Below are positions 17,941-26,140 of a stretch of 60,827 nucleotides of DNA, one piece after another. A program made the position numbers and the translations under genes. Position 1 is the stretch's first letter. Each line of letters starts with the position of its first letter. A model generated the notes under the pieces. The model had not been told where the DNA came from. It worked only from the letters and a program-made list of their open reading frames with translations, and did not search any database. Source of the DNA: an uncultured Muribaculaceae bacterium (GTDB taxonomy: Bacteria; Bacteroidota; Bacteroidia; Bacteroidales; Muribaculaceae); assembly GCA_947178505.1 (NCBI GenBank), contig CAMWYR010000009.1, positions 1 through 60,827 of the forward strand, written 5' to 3'.

Positions 17941-18771
17941 ATGAAACCAAATAAAGTGATCTTGGCATGCACGGCAGCGGCAGGCATACTGCTCGCGAGT
18001 TGCGCAGCCCCCAAGAATATAAGCTACTTTAACGATATGCTACCGGGACAGGAAATGACGTTGCCCGGTTACACACCGGTGAGCCTCCAGCCCAACGATA
18101 AACTCACAATCATCGTCAGCACGGGCGACTCGCGACTGAATGCCCTATATAATCTTCCGGTTGCCGAGAACCGTATCAGCCCGCAACCGGGCTCAGCCAC
18201 CACTCTATCTGCCGTTCAATCTACCGGAAGTGGCAATATAGCCAGCTATACAATTGACAGCAAGGGAGACATCAATTTCCCCGTGCTTGGCAAGCTTCAC
18301 ATCGCCGGCATGAACCGCGAGCAGGTGGCCGAGTATATCCGCCGTGAACTCATCAGCCGCGATCTGGCAAAGAATCCTATCGTCACTGTGGAATACCTCA
18401 ATCTCTGCGTCTCAGTGATGGGTGAGGTTGCTTCCCCGGGCCTCTACTCCTTCAATAATGACAACTTCACCATTCTTGAGGCCCTCGCTGCTGCGGGCGA
18501 TCTGACTATTTACGGCCAGCGCAACAACGTGCGCGTGCTCCGTGAGGAGGATGGCAAGCAGAAAGTATATGAGGTGGATCTCAATTCCGGTGCGCAGCTG
18601 GCGCAGTCTCCGGTCTATTATCTGCGCCAGAATGATGTGGTCTACGTAGAACCGAACGCCACAAAGGCGCGTATGGCGACTCCTAACGGAAACAATGTGC
18701 TCACTCCTTCATTCTGGATCTCTATCGGTTCGTTTGCAGTGACGCTTGCAGTGCTTCTCATCAAGAAATAA
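17941..18771 (+). CDS. Wza-type outer-membrane polysaccharide export lipoprotein
   Basis: A 276-residue outer-membrane export protein. The signal peptide ends in a lipobox-like LLASC (Cys about residue 21). Poly_export and SLBB-type segments follow: KLTIIVSTGDSRLNALY, then YTIDSKGDINFPVLGKLHIA and VSVMGEVASPGLYSF. It is shorter than E. coli Wza (~380), as usual in Bacteroidales, and ends in a hydrophobic helix. It forms the export channel with the Wzc-like kinase encoded six bases downstream. Confidence 0.92.
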   Translation: MKPNKVILACTAAAGILLASCAAPKNISYFNDMLPGQEMTLPGYTPVSLQPNDKLTIIVSTGDSRLNALYNLPVAENRISPQPGSATTLSAVQSTGSGNIASYTIDSKGDINFPVLGKLHIAGMNREQVAEYIRRELISRDLAKNPIVTVEYLNLCVSVMGEVASPGLYSFNNDNFTILEALAAAGDLTIYGQRNNVRVLREEDGKQKVYEVDLNSGAQLAQSPVYYLRQNDVVYVEPNATKARMATPNGNNVLTPSFWISIGSFAVTLAVLLIKK

Positions 18772-18776
18772 TCTTT

Positions 18777-21248
18777 ATGGCTACAATCATAGAAAACTCC
18801 CCTTCCGAATCCTCCGGTCAGTTACAGAAAGCCACCCCGATGCGCAAGTACGGGCTCAAGCTTCAGGAATATTTCTGGCTCTGCCTCGATTACTGGTATT
18901 GGTTCGTTATCTCAATAGTAATATGTCTCGCGGTCTGCTACGTGCTTATCATGAAGACTGCTCCTGTATATCAGACCACTACCTCCATACTTATCAAGAC
19001 CGACTCGCAGGGTCGCTCCGTGTCGGGCACGGATGCGATGTTTGAGGATCTCGGCCTTACCAACACCAACAACAGCCTCAACGATGAAGTGCAGATCATC
19101 CAGAGTCCCGACCTTATGCGCGACGTAGTGAGGAAGCTCAACCTGCAGATGGTGTATCGTGCCAAAGGACGCTTCCGTGATATAGATCTTTATGGCACTG
19201 CACTCCCGTTGGAAGTGACACTTCCCGACGTCAAGGAAGATGAGGTAGTAGACTTCCGGCTCTCGTTCAACCGTAACGGAGATTTTGAAATTACGGATAT
19301 GTTGAAAGGGAAGCAGGAGTTCAAGGATAAGAAGGTTAAAGGAAGATTCGGGGTGCCCCTGTCAACGCCTGTAGGCACAGTGCTCGTCACTCCGTCAAAA
19401 GGCTTTGAGGCGACCGAATTCGATGAGTTGCGCGTAACGCATGTGCCGTTGAAAGTGAGAGTCAACCAGCTGGGCAACGGGCTTGCCGTAAGCACTGATG
19501 AGAAGTCGTGGAACTTAGTCATCATGACGCAGACCGACACATCGTGCGAGCGCGCTGCCGATATCCTGAATCAGCTTGTGGCGTCGTACAACGAACGCTG
19601 GATGCGCGACAAGCGCACGATGGCGGAGAATTCAAGTAAGTTCATCGATGAGCGGGTCAGTCTTCTCCAGAACGAGCTCGGCTCCGTCGACAACGAGATT
19701 TCTTCGTTCAAGAGTGCCAACATGCTGCCCGATGTCGAGGCTGCCGCATCTCTCTATATGAATCAGGCATCGCAGGCGTCGCTTACTCTGAAGGACCTGC
19801 GCAATCAGGAGTATATGGCAAAATACATATTGTCGTATCTTCGCAACAACGATAACCGCCATCGTCTTCTGCCCGCCAACACCGGGCTCGGAAATCCGTC
19901 GTTGGCGGCTCAGATCACCACATATAACTCGCGCCTGCTCGACCGCAACAGCCTTGTGTCGCAGAGCTCGGAATCGAATCCGCTCGTCAACGAACTTGAT
20001 TCTGAAATCGCAGCCATGCGTAGCGCGCTCATCACTTCGATTGATAATGAGCTCGTGCTGCTCAAGGAGAAAATCAGGAGTCAGGAAAGTCTGACAGGTA
20101 ACGCTCAGCAGCAGATTGCCTCGAATCCCAAGCAGGCGAAATATCTTCTCTCCGTGGAGCGCCAGCAGAAAGTGAAGGAGAGCCTCTATCTCTATCTCCT
20201 CCAGAAACGCGAGGAGAATCAGCTCAATCAGGTGTTCAACTCGTATAATACGCGTATCGTGCAGGAGCCAGATCCCCTCGAAGGCCCGATTGCACCCCGA
20301 CGCCGCCAGATGATGATGTATGCCTTCCTTATGGGACTCATCATCCCGGCAGCAATCATCTACGTGCGCGAACTTTCGGTGCATGTAGTGCGCGGGCGCC
20401 GTGATATCAAGGATCTCCGCATCCCTCTCGCAGGCGAACTTCCGCTCTATGGTAAGCCCAAGCAGGTGAAGCGTAAGGCCAAGGATAAGAAGGCTCCGCC
20501 GCTTATTGCTGTAAAGGAAAACAACCGAAACTCCATCAATGAGGCATTCCGTATCCTCCGGACGAATATTGAGTTCATGACCTCCACCATTCATGGAGCC
20601 AAGACCATCATGCTCACATCGTTCAATCCGGGATCAGGAAAGACATTCATTGTTTTCAACCTTGCGAAGAGCTTCGCCATCAAAGGTAAGAAGACGATCG
20701 TGATCGACCTTGATATGCGCAAGGCATCTCTGAGCCGCTACTACGACAACAACCACACGGGAATCTCCGATTACCTGGCCACGCGAGCAAACAATATCGA
20801 GAAGCTAATCCAGCCCGTTAAGGATGTGCCCAATATGTCGGCGATATCGGTAGGTACAATTCCGCCCAACCCGACCGAACTTCTCTATAACGACCGCCTC
20901 AAGCAGCTATTCGAATATCTGCGCGGGCATTTCGACTATATCTTCGTGGATTGTCCGCCGATCGAAATTGTGGCCGATGCGACAATCATCAGTAAGTATG
21001 TTGACATTACGCTTTTCGTGGCACGCGCCGGAGTGCTCGACCTTCAGATGCTTCCGCTTATTGATGAGCTCTATCTCAACAAGACTTATCCCAACATGTC
21101 GCTTGTACTCAACGGCACGATCAATTCATCGAACTCCTACGGCTATCACCGCCCCTATTCCTACGGGTATGGCTACGGCTATGGTTATGGCTATGGTTCG
21201 TCGAAAAATTCGGGATATTATCACGACAATGAAGAGAATGACGATTGA
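18777..21248 (+). CDS. Wzc-type chain-length regulator and bacterial tyrosine kinase
   Basis: An 823-residue inner-membrane co-polymerase/kinase. A Wzz domain (one transmembrane helix near residue 45, a long periplasmic coiled coil, a second helix near residue 530) is fused to a cytoplasmic BY-kinase. Kinase motifs are Walker A in SFNPGSGKTFIVFNLA, Walker A' in TIVIDLDMRKA and Walker B in YIFVDCPPIEI. The C-terminus is a tyrosine cluster with Gly-Tyr alternation (nucleotides ~21139-21200), the autophosphorylation tail. It partners the Wza lipoprotein. A terminator-like stem lies just after its stop, within the next gene. Confidence 0.93.
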   Translation: MATIIENSPSESSGQLQKATPMRKYGLKLQEYFWLCLDYWYWFVISIVICLAVCYVLIMKTAPVYQTTTSILIKTDSQGRSVSGTDAMFEDLGLTNTNNSLNDEVQIIQSPDLMRDVVRKLNLQMVYRAKGRFRDIDLYGTALPLEVTLPDVKEDEVVDFRLSFNRNGDFEITDMLKGKQEFKDKKVKGRFGVPLSTPVGTVLVTPSKGFEATEFDELRVTHVPLKVRVNQLGNGLAVSTDEKSWNLVIMTQTDTSCERAADILNQLVASYNERWMRDKRTMAENSSKFIDERVSLLQNELGSVDNEISSFKSANMLPDVEAAASLYMNQASQASLTLKDLRNQEYMAKYILSYLRNNDNRHRLLPANTGLGNPSLAAQITTYNSRLLDRNSLVSQSSESNPLVNELDSEIAAMRSALITSIDNELVLLKEKIRSQESLTGNAQQQIASNPKQAKYLLSVERQQKVKESLYLYLLQKREENQLNQVFNSYNTRIVQEPDPLEGPIAPRRRQMMMYAFLMGLIIPAAIIYVRELSVHVVRGRRDIKDLRIPLAGELPLYGKPKQVKRKAKDKKAPPLIAVKENNRNSINEAFRILRTNIEFMTSTIHGAKTIMLTSFNPGSGKTFIVFNLAKSFAIKGKKTIVIDLDMRKASLSRYYDNNHTGISDYLATRANNIEKLIQPVKDVPNMSAISVGTIPPNPTELLYNDRLKQLFEYLRGHFDYIFVDCPPIEIVADATIISKYVDITLFVARAGVLDLQMLPLIDELYLNKTYPNMSLVLNGTINSSNSYGYHRPYSYGYGYGYGYGYGSSKNSGYYHDNEENDD

Positions 21249-23541
21249 AAATCGGAATAACATATCAACCCTACAAGGCCGGCTCGCAATGGCCGGCCTT
21301 TTCTTACTATGCATCAACCCGGGGTGGACACAAGGCGGAGGCAACATCAACATGTTGCTCAACTGCGTGATGTGTCTCTCTCCGTTGGTGTTGCTCTTCC
21401 GGGGCGCGCGCATTTGGATTCCTTTTGTCGACGTTCCGTTGCTGGTGTTTTTGGCCGCTCTGATCGGAATGCCCGCAATATTTCATCCGGCAAGTATCCG
21501 GCTTTCAACAATGGGCTTCACGTGTGCCTACTGCGTATATTTAATGATGCTTGCCCGCCTGCTGAAGATGTCGAACTGTGGAGCAGCAGGATTCAGCCGA
21601 TTTTGCAGGGTTGTAGTATGGTGCTTTCTCGCCGTGCTGATTATTCAGCAGATATGCGTGCTATTCCATTGGCCCGTATTCATGGAGGCGATGAGATATG
21701 ATAATGAATGGAAATTAAATTCCTTGACCGCCGAACCATCGCACACGACCTTCACGCTCTGCGCTGTGATGTATTATTACGCCTGGACGCAAAGCCGTGT
21801 CGAGTGTCTGAGTCTCTCGCGATCGTTGCGCTCTCATCCATGGGTATGGATCGCTTTTGCGTGGATTATTTTTTCAACGGCTAACGCATCCGCATTTCTG
21901 TTCGGGCCGCTCACACTACTCCCCTATCTGAGGCCCCGCAATTTTTGCGGATATCTCTGCGTGGGGTTCTTCGCCCTATTGATTTTTATGATTCTTCCGA
22001 CGCAACGGAATGGACAGATCGACCGCCTCCGACAGTTGGTTGTTGCCGTACCGACGTTTAATGACAGCGCCGTAATCCGTGCCGATGAAAGTGCGTCAGC
22101 ACGGATTGTGCCCACCTTTCGCGGTGCGCGGTTGGTGACTACACTCTCTCCCGAGACAATCGTGGGGCACGGTGTCGATGCCGACCGCACTGCTACCGAC
22201 CCCAAGCCTTGCGACCGGAATGGCTACGGATCGGCCGGAGTTTTCAGTGTATGGTATAACTACGGCATTATTGCAGCCCTGGCACTTTGGATTGCAATCG
22301 GCAGCACAACATTGGTAGGCAATTCATGGATTTCAATCATACCGTTTCTGCTGGCGTTTCAATTTTCCGAAACTTACAACATGCAGTTGATGTGGCTTGT
22401 AATGGCGTTGGGAACGACCTTCAAACTCAGAGTCCTTAATAATGTCTCGGGGAAAAAGGGCTATCATAAATTTAACATCCGCAGAGTAGCGGTAATCGGC
22501 TCACAGGGTGTTCCGCCGCAGTATGGAGGGTTTGAGACATTAGTCGATAACATTATTGAGAACAGAAGCGAGAATGTGTCATATACCGTGTTTTGCTCAC
22601 GGCCCGATATGGGCACGAGTCTGTCGGAGTATAACGGGTGTGAACTCAGATATGTCAATCTCAGGGCTCATGGGGTGATGAGTGTTGCATACGACATCGT
22701 TTCGCTCTGCCGCGCTGCGCGTGGCTATGAGGCCGTGTTAGTGTTGGGAGTCTCCGGATGTATCTTCCTTCCGGTGTTCAGACTCTTATCCCGAGCAAAA
22801 GTCATAGTCAATATCGACGGTCTGGAACACAAGCGCGACAAGTGGCGTCCGTTGGCGAAAAGATTTCTTGAATTCTCGTTGGGCACATGTATCCGTTGGG
22901 CACATGAGATAATTTCCGATAATAAAGGAATTCAAGATTTTGTGAGGGAAGTGTATGGGCGCAAGGCAAGGTTGGTTGCATACGGCGGCGACCACACGTT
23001 GCGCGAAATTTCCGAGGAGCGTCAACTTTCGATGCTTGCATATTATGGCATTGAGAAAGGAGACTATGATCTCAGCATCTGCCGTATCGAACCGGAAAAC
23101 AACTGCCATATCACGCTTGAGGCCTACGCCGCGACAGATAGGAATTTAGTGTTTGTAGGCAACTGGAATCATAGCGACTACTCCCGCGGCCTGTATGAGC
23201 GGTACAAGTCATACGCTAATATCCGCTTGATTCGGGCAGTCTATGATCCCGACGTACTGTACACGCTCCGCAATAATGCGCGCAGATACATACATGGTCA
23301 CCGGGCCGGAGGCACGAATCCGTCGTTGGTAGAGGCAATGTTCTTCAAAATGCCGATCCTGACCTTCGACGTCATCTACAACCGAGAGACAACCCATAAC
23401 CGCGCCTACTACTACACCACCACCGACGAATTGGCGCGCCTGATAAAAATGCCCGGACTTGACGGTTCAGGCACTCTTGAGGTGGCGCGCACCCACTACC
23501 GCTGGACGACAATCGCACGTATGTACGAAGATTTATATTAA
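21238..23541 (+). CDS. Fusion of O-antigen-polymerase-like membrane domain and DUF1972-type glycosyltransferase
   Basis: One uninterrupted frame of 767 residues from the chosen start. Residues ~15-400 are polytopic (about ten hydrophobic helices) with a Wzy/ligase-like periplasmic region containing EPSHTTFTLC. From about residue 413 the protein is a soluble GT4-class glycosyltransferase with the DUF1972 signature VAVIGSQGVPPQYGGFETLV and a late RAGGTNPSLVEAMFFKMPIL donor-binding stretch. Such domains are normally separate proteins. The start could be 21229, 21238 or 21289; the first two overlap the wzc end. The open frame extends further upstream, but only as an out-of-frame shadow of wzc. 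It presumably couples addition of a first sugar to polymerisation, which is inference. Confidence 0.75.
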   Translation: MTIENRNNISTLQGRLAMAGLFLLCINPGWTQGGGNINMLLNCVMCLSPLVLLFRGARIWIPFVDVPLLVFLAALIGMPAIFHPASIRLSTMGFTCAYCVYLMMLARLLKMSNCGAAGFSRFCRVVVWCFLAVLIIQQICVLFHWPVFMEAMRYDNEWKLNSLTAEPSHTTFTLCAVMYYYAWTQSRVECLSLSRSLRSHPWVWIAFAWIIFSTANASAFLFGPLTLLPYLRPRNFCGYLCVGFFALLIFMILPTQRNGQIDRLRQLVVAVPTFNDSAVIRADESASARIVPTFRGARLVTTLSPETIVGHGVDADRTATDPKPCDRNGYGSAGVFSVWYNYGIIAALALWIAIGSTTLVGNSWISIIPFLLAFQFSETYNMQLMWLVMALGTTFKLRVLNNVSGKKGYHKFNIRRVAVIGSQGVPPQYGGFETLVDNIIENRSENVSYTVFCSRPDMGTSLSEYNGCELRYVNLRAHGVMSVAYDIVSLCRAARGYEAVLVLGVSGCIFLPVFRLLSRAKVIVNIDGLEHKRDKWRPLAKRFLEFSLGTCIRWAHEIISDNKGIQDFVREVYGRKARLVAYGGDHTLREISEERQLSMLAYYGIEKGDYDLSICRIEPENNCHITLEAYAATDRNLVFVGNWNHSDYSRGLYERYKSYANIRLIRAVYDPDVLYTLRNNARRYIHGHRAGGTNPSLVEAMFFKMPILTFDVIYNRETTHNRAYYYTTTDELARLIKMPGLDGSGTLEVARTHYRWTTIARMYEDLY
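21275..21305 (+). terminator. Terminator-like hairpin overlapping the start of the polymerase fusion gene
   Basis: AAGGCCGGC and its complement, with a loop of about eight bases, are followed by TTTTCTT. It starts 26 bp after the wzc stop, inside the first codons of the downstream gene. It could partially terminate (attenuate) transcription after wzc. The third candidate ATG (21289) lies in the loop. Confidence 0.6.
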
Positions 23542-23741
23542 TGTTCATGTGTTTAGATTAAATCGCTCAGTTCCTAAGGATCTAATCTTACTTCCTCCTA
23601 ATGTATTTTTTATGCCTACGAATAAATCGGATCTTCATACCCCCTATATTGATACAAAACTAAAAGTCGCTGCACCCTCCCCTGTGTCGGCCCCAGGCCT
23701 ATACCACTCACGCAGCCGAAAAGTAAATATCAGATAACCAT

Positions 23742-24785
23742 CTACCTGTTGCCTCCCAGCAATCTGGTAGCCGTCGGAAACAACCTCCGGCAGATTAGCC
23801 ACAGCGTGAATGAGATTCCCACTAATACCAGGAAAGATAGAATGTAGGATAAGATAATTCCGCTGGAAGATTCTAAACCAAACAAGTTCTCGAAGGATTT
23901 TCGTATCACTGTGCAGTAGAGTTGATGAAACGCATAAATAAAGAAAGTGGAGGCGATCAATGTGCGTGAATAGATATTGTCCAATCTATATCTATGTGTG
24001 CGGATCAGATTCAGAAGGCCAAGAAAAGCACATATCACAGCCACGAACTTTACCGCTAACCAGTAGTCTAATTCTATGAACTCGGAAAGTACCGCCACTC
24101 CGATCCAGATTGCAATTGACGAAACCGCAGACACGCCGTCAACTTTTAATTCCTTGTAATATGCGGCAAACCATCCGCCCATAATGAAATATTCAAATCC
24201 ATGCAGATTGATGTCAAGCAGCAGCAATGGTATGAGCAGTATGATACCCCATCTTTTACGGATAACCAAAGCCACTATCGGCGATGTGATTACGAACACA
24301 ATGAGGTTTCTTATAAACCAGAATGCGAAGGCGTAAGGATAACCGTCGGTGTAGTCGACGAAGCCCTCAAATAGTTTGAGAAGTGACAGATGGCCGTTTT
24401 CGATCAACCCGTGGGATGGATAATTAAAAAATAAGACTTTAACGATTGTCAAGGCGAGGGCTATCAGATTCCATAAGAAATAAGGCAATAGCAGCGAATA
24501 AAAGCGCGAACGCAACTTTTTCTTATAGACCTGCATGTTGAACCGCGTGATATTGTTGAAGAAAAGATAACCTGACAAGATAAAGAAACAAGGCACGCAT
24601 ATAAAAGTAAGTTTTGAAGCCAGAAAATCGACGACCATATAGCCGGCGTTATCGACGGGCTTGTCAATCTCCACAAGCACATTGCTATGAATAGAGACAA
24701 CACCTAATATAAGAAGCAGCTTAAAGAAATTGATTGTGAAATCCTGCTTATTCTTGCAAGGGATTATTGAGTCGTATGAGGTCAT
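23742..24785 (-). CDS. Membrane acyltransferase, acyltransferase-3 family
   Basis: A 347-residue polytopic protein of the OatA/WecH-like acyltransferase-3 family, which transfers acetyl or similar groups to extracellular sugars. Features are FKLLLILGVVSIHSNV with the conserved His near the first helix, VPCFFILSGYLFF, the AFWFIRNLIVF motif and about ten helices. It converges with the polymerase fusion and probably decorates the polymer made by that locus. The promoter -7 box ends only three bases before the ATG, so the transcript may be leaderless. The 200 bp between it and the fusion gene (23542-23741) hold no gene or clear terminator. Confidence 0.88.
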   Translation of the reverse strand: MTSYDSIIPCKNKQDFTINFFKLLLILGVVSIHSNVLVEIDKPVDNAGYMVVDFLASKLTFICVPCFFILSGYLFFNNITRFNMQVYKKKLRSRFYSLLLPYFLWNLIALALTIVKVLFFNYPSHGLIENGHLSLLKLFEGFVDYTDGYPYAFAFWFIRNLIVFVITSPIVALVIRKRWGIILLIPLLLLDINLHGFEYFIMGGWFAAYYKELKVDGVSAVSSIAIWIGVAVLSEFIELDYWLAVKFVAVICAFLGLLNLIRTHRYRLDNIYSRTLIASTFFIYAFHQLYCTVIRKSFENLFGLESSSGIILSYILSFLVLVGISFTLWLICRRLFPTATRLLGGNR

Positions 24786-24788
24786 GGG

Positions 24789-24797
24789 GCAAAGTTA
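24789..24797 (-). promoter_or_regulatory. -7 box directly abutting the acyltransferase start
   Basis: Minus strand TAACTTTGC is followed by only three bases before ATG. With the usual 5-8 nt from box to transcription start, the mRNA would begin at or near the initiation codon. Confidence 0.5.
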
Positions 24798-24819
24798 TCG
24801 AAACTGACCTGAATTGAAT

Positions 24820-24923
24820 GGTACTCCCCAAATTTAGACCGAGCGTGGTATTAAGTCAAGGATAAGCAGGCAATGTGAGCCTGATTCTTCTTTGGGGTAA
24901 TGCAAAATTAGGCTTTTTTTTTT
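24820..24923 (+). terminator. Plus-strand terminator in a possible IS3-like end remnant
   Basis: GCCTGATT (24879-24886) pairs with AATTAGGC (24906-24913) and is followed by ten T residues. No plus-strand gene precedes it. Just upstream, TACTCCCCAAATTTAGACC (about 24822-24840) resembles the end of an IS3/IS150-type insertion sequence, so this may be the tail of a lost transposon. That identification is from memory and weak. Confidence 0.35.
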
Positions 24924-25178
24924 ATATCTGCAAATCCCGGAGTCAGGCTACGGCAAGAAAAACTTGCCTTGGCACAAGTCCTCCGAGTCATTCCTTATCT
25001 TGTCTCGCATATAAAACAAAAATGAATTAAATTTGTCTTGCAAACAAGACGCCACCATGATTAATAAGCAAATTTTACTGGAATTAATGTTGGAAAATCC
25101 CGGCATGGAAATTTCTTCTTTACAACTTTCAATACTAAAATATTCAACTCATATCTTTATACTTGTTACAAAGGTGGG

Positions 25179-25204
25179 CCGCTCCGCGGCCGGCCGCGGA
25201 GCGG
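25179..25204. repeat. Perfect 26-bp GC-only palindrome
   Basis: Half-site CCGCTCCGCGGCC followed directly by its complement with no loop. It is embedded in AT-rich sequence and contains SacII-like and NaeI/EagI-like sub-palindromes. Purpose unknown; it could be a transposon joint or a protein-binding site. Confidence 0.85.
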
Positions 25205-25258
25205 TCGGTCGTCATATCCGACTCGGCCTTGCGATGTTACCCGACCAGAGGTAACCAT

Positions 25259-25302
25259 CCGAAAAAAGCCAACATGAATTTTCTCAGATCGGCTTTTTTC
25301 GG
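25259..25302. terminator. Long-loop terminator, probably for the 214-residue secreted protein
   Basis: CCGAAAAAAGCC and its exact complement are separated by 20 bases. T-runs lie within both arms, so it could act in either direction. It lies 80 bp beyond the 25383 gene end. Confidence 0.6.
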
Positions 25303-25382
25303 ACGTTACGCTGAATAGTTAACTAATATTCTTTGTGGGATGGCGTCTTATTTTTCATAATCGTAATCCCGCACTCACTAAG

Positions 25383-26027
25383 CTAGCGTTTTATCAGCGG
25401 GAGGAGGCGTTCGCGGAAGAGAGGAGTGGAGATGATGCGGTAGTGGAAACGGACGGAGTCGTTGTAGCGCTGTGAGTGATGCACGATGTAATTCCCTTGT
25501 GAAAACTGGCCTTCGAGAGCCAATCTATCTTCTTCCTCATTGAAAAATGATAGGCCTCCGGCTGTTATCACGCTATCGATCTGCTTCCATGTCTCCATCC
25601 AGTCTTTGCCGTCGGGAGGTGTGATGCCATTCATGCTTTCAACAAAAGTAGAGAAAAACACATCGTACGGAATAGTGCCGTCTGCAATAAGGCCGATATT
25701 TACGCGAATGAAATTACCTCTGAATCCTGTTGGTTCGTAAAGTGGACCTTCAAAAGGTGCGCCCTCCGATAGTTCCTTACGCAGATAACGACCTGATGCG
25801 GCTGTATCGGACAGTAGATGGCCCGGTCCGAAATAATCTTGCATGAAATTTTTATACACGTCCCTATATTGGGAAGCGGGATAATTCCGCATCTGATATT
25901 CTAGGGCCACAGTTATGGAATCTGCGGTTGTAGAGGATTGTGGAATTTCATACGTGCTGCGCTTATTGGAACCGGCAATTACACCGGCAAATGCCATGGC
26001 AAAAATGACGACGGGAAGAATTTTCAT
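25383..26027 (-). CDS. Secreted protein of unknown function
   Basis: A 214-residue protein with an N-terminal signal peptide (MKILPVVIFAMAFAGVIAGS). The mature part is mixed alpha/beta with conserved-looking motifs DYFGPGHLLSD and PTGFRGNFIRVNIGLIADG, which suggest a real family found in Bacteroidales, but I cannot name it. No cysteines or metal-binding clusters stand out. It is a single gene between the scar region and a 10-bp tandem repeat array that lies just upstream of its start. Confidence 0.65.
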   Translation of the reverse strand: MKILPVVIFAMAFAGVIAGSNKRSTYEIPQSSTTADSITVALEYQMRNYPASQYRDVYKNFMQDYFGPGHLLSDTAASGRYLRKELSEGAPFEGPLYEPTGFRGNFIRVNIGLIADGTIPYDVFFSTFVESMNGITPPDGKDWMETWKQIDSVITAGGLSFFNEEEDRLALEGQFSQGNYIVHHSQRYNDSVRFHYRIISTPLFRERLLPLIKR

Positions 26028-26056
26028 ATATCGGAGTTAGCTATACTAATTCTTAG

Positions 26057-26129
26057 GGGATTTATCGGGATTTATCGGGATTTATCGGGATTAATCTGGA
26101 TTAATCGAGAGTTATCAGGATCATTCGGG
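26057..26129. repeat. Decaying 10-bp tandem repeat
   Basis: Three exact copies of GGGATTTATC are followed by progressively altered copies (GGGATTAATC, TGGATTAATC, GAGAGTTATC, AGGATCATTC). Related sequence (GATTAATC) reappears at 27302, on the other side of the IS, so the insertion element landed inside the array. Confidence 0.8.
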
Positions 26130-26140
26130 AAAAGCCTAAT

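Larger units (their letters stand above)
24930..25382. other. Gene-free scar region with hairpins and a palindrome
   Basis: About 450 bp without a convincing gene. It holds small hairpins (GGCAAG/CTTGCC near 24954; GTCTTG/CAAGAC at 25038-25053), a 26-bp palindrome, a terminator, and an inverted AAGACGCCA pair (about 25049 and 25342). A 73-codon frame at 25033-25254 crosses the palindrome and has no recognisable features, so I do not call it a gene. Confidence 0.5.

Noticed and set aside
21139-21200. Short tandem repeat at the wzc 3' end
   Set aside because: Explained as the coding sequence of the tyrosine-rich tail rather than a separate repeat element.
20968-21237. Upstream extension of the polymerase fusion frame by 90 codons
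   Set aside because: This part is an out-of-frame reading of the wzc kinase gene, including its Gly-Tyr repeats; the real start must be near 21229-21289.
25033-25254. 73-codon plus-strand frame
   Set aside because: Crosses a perfect GC palindrome, low-complexity end, no recognisable domain or start context.
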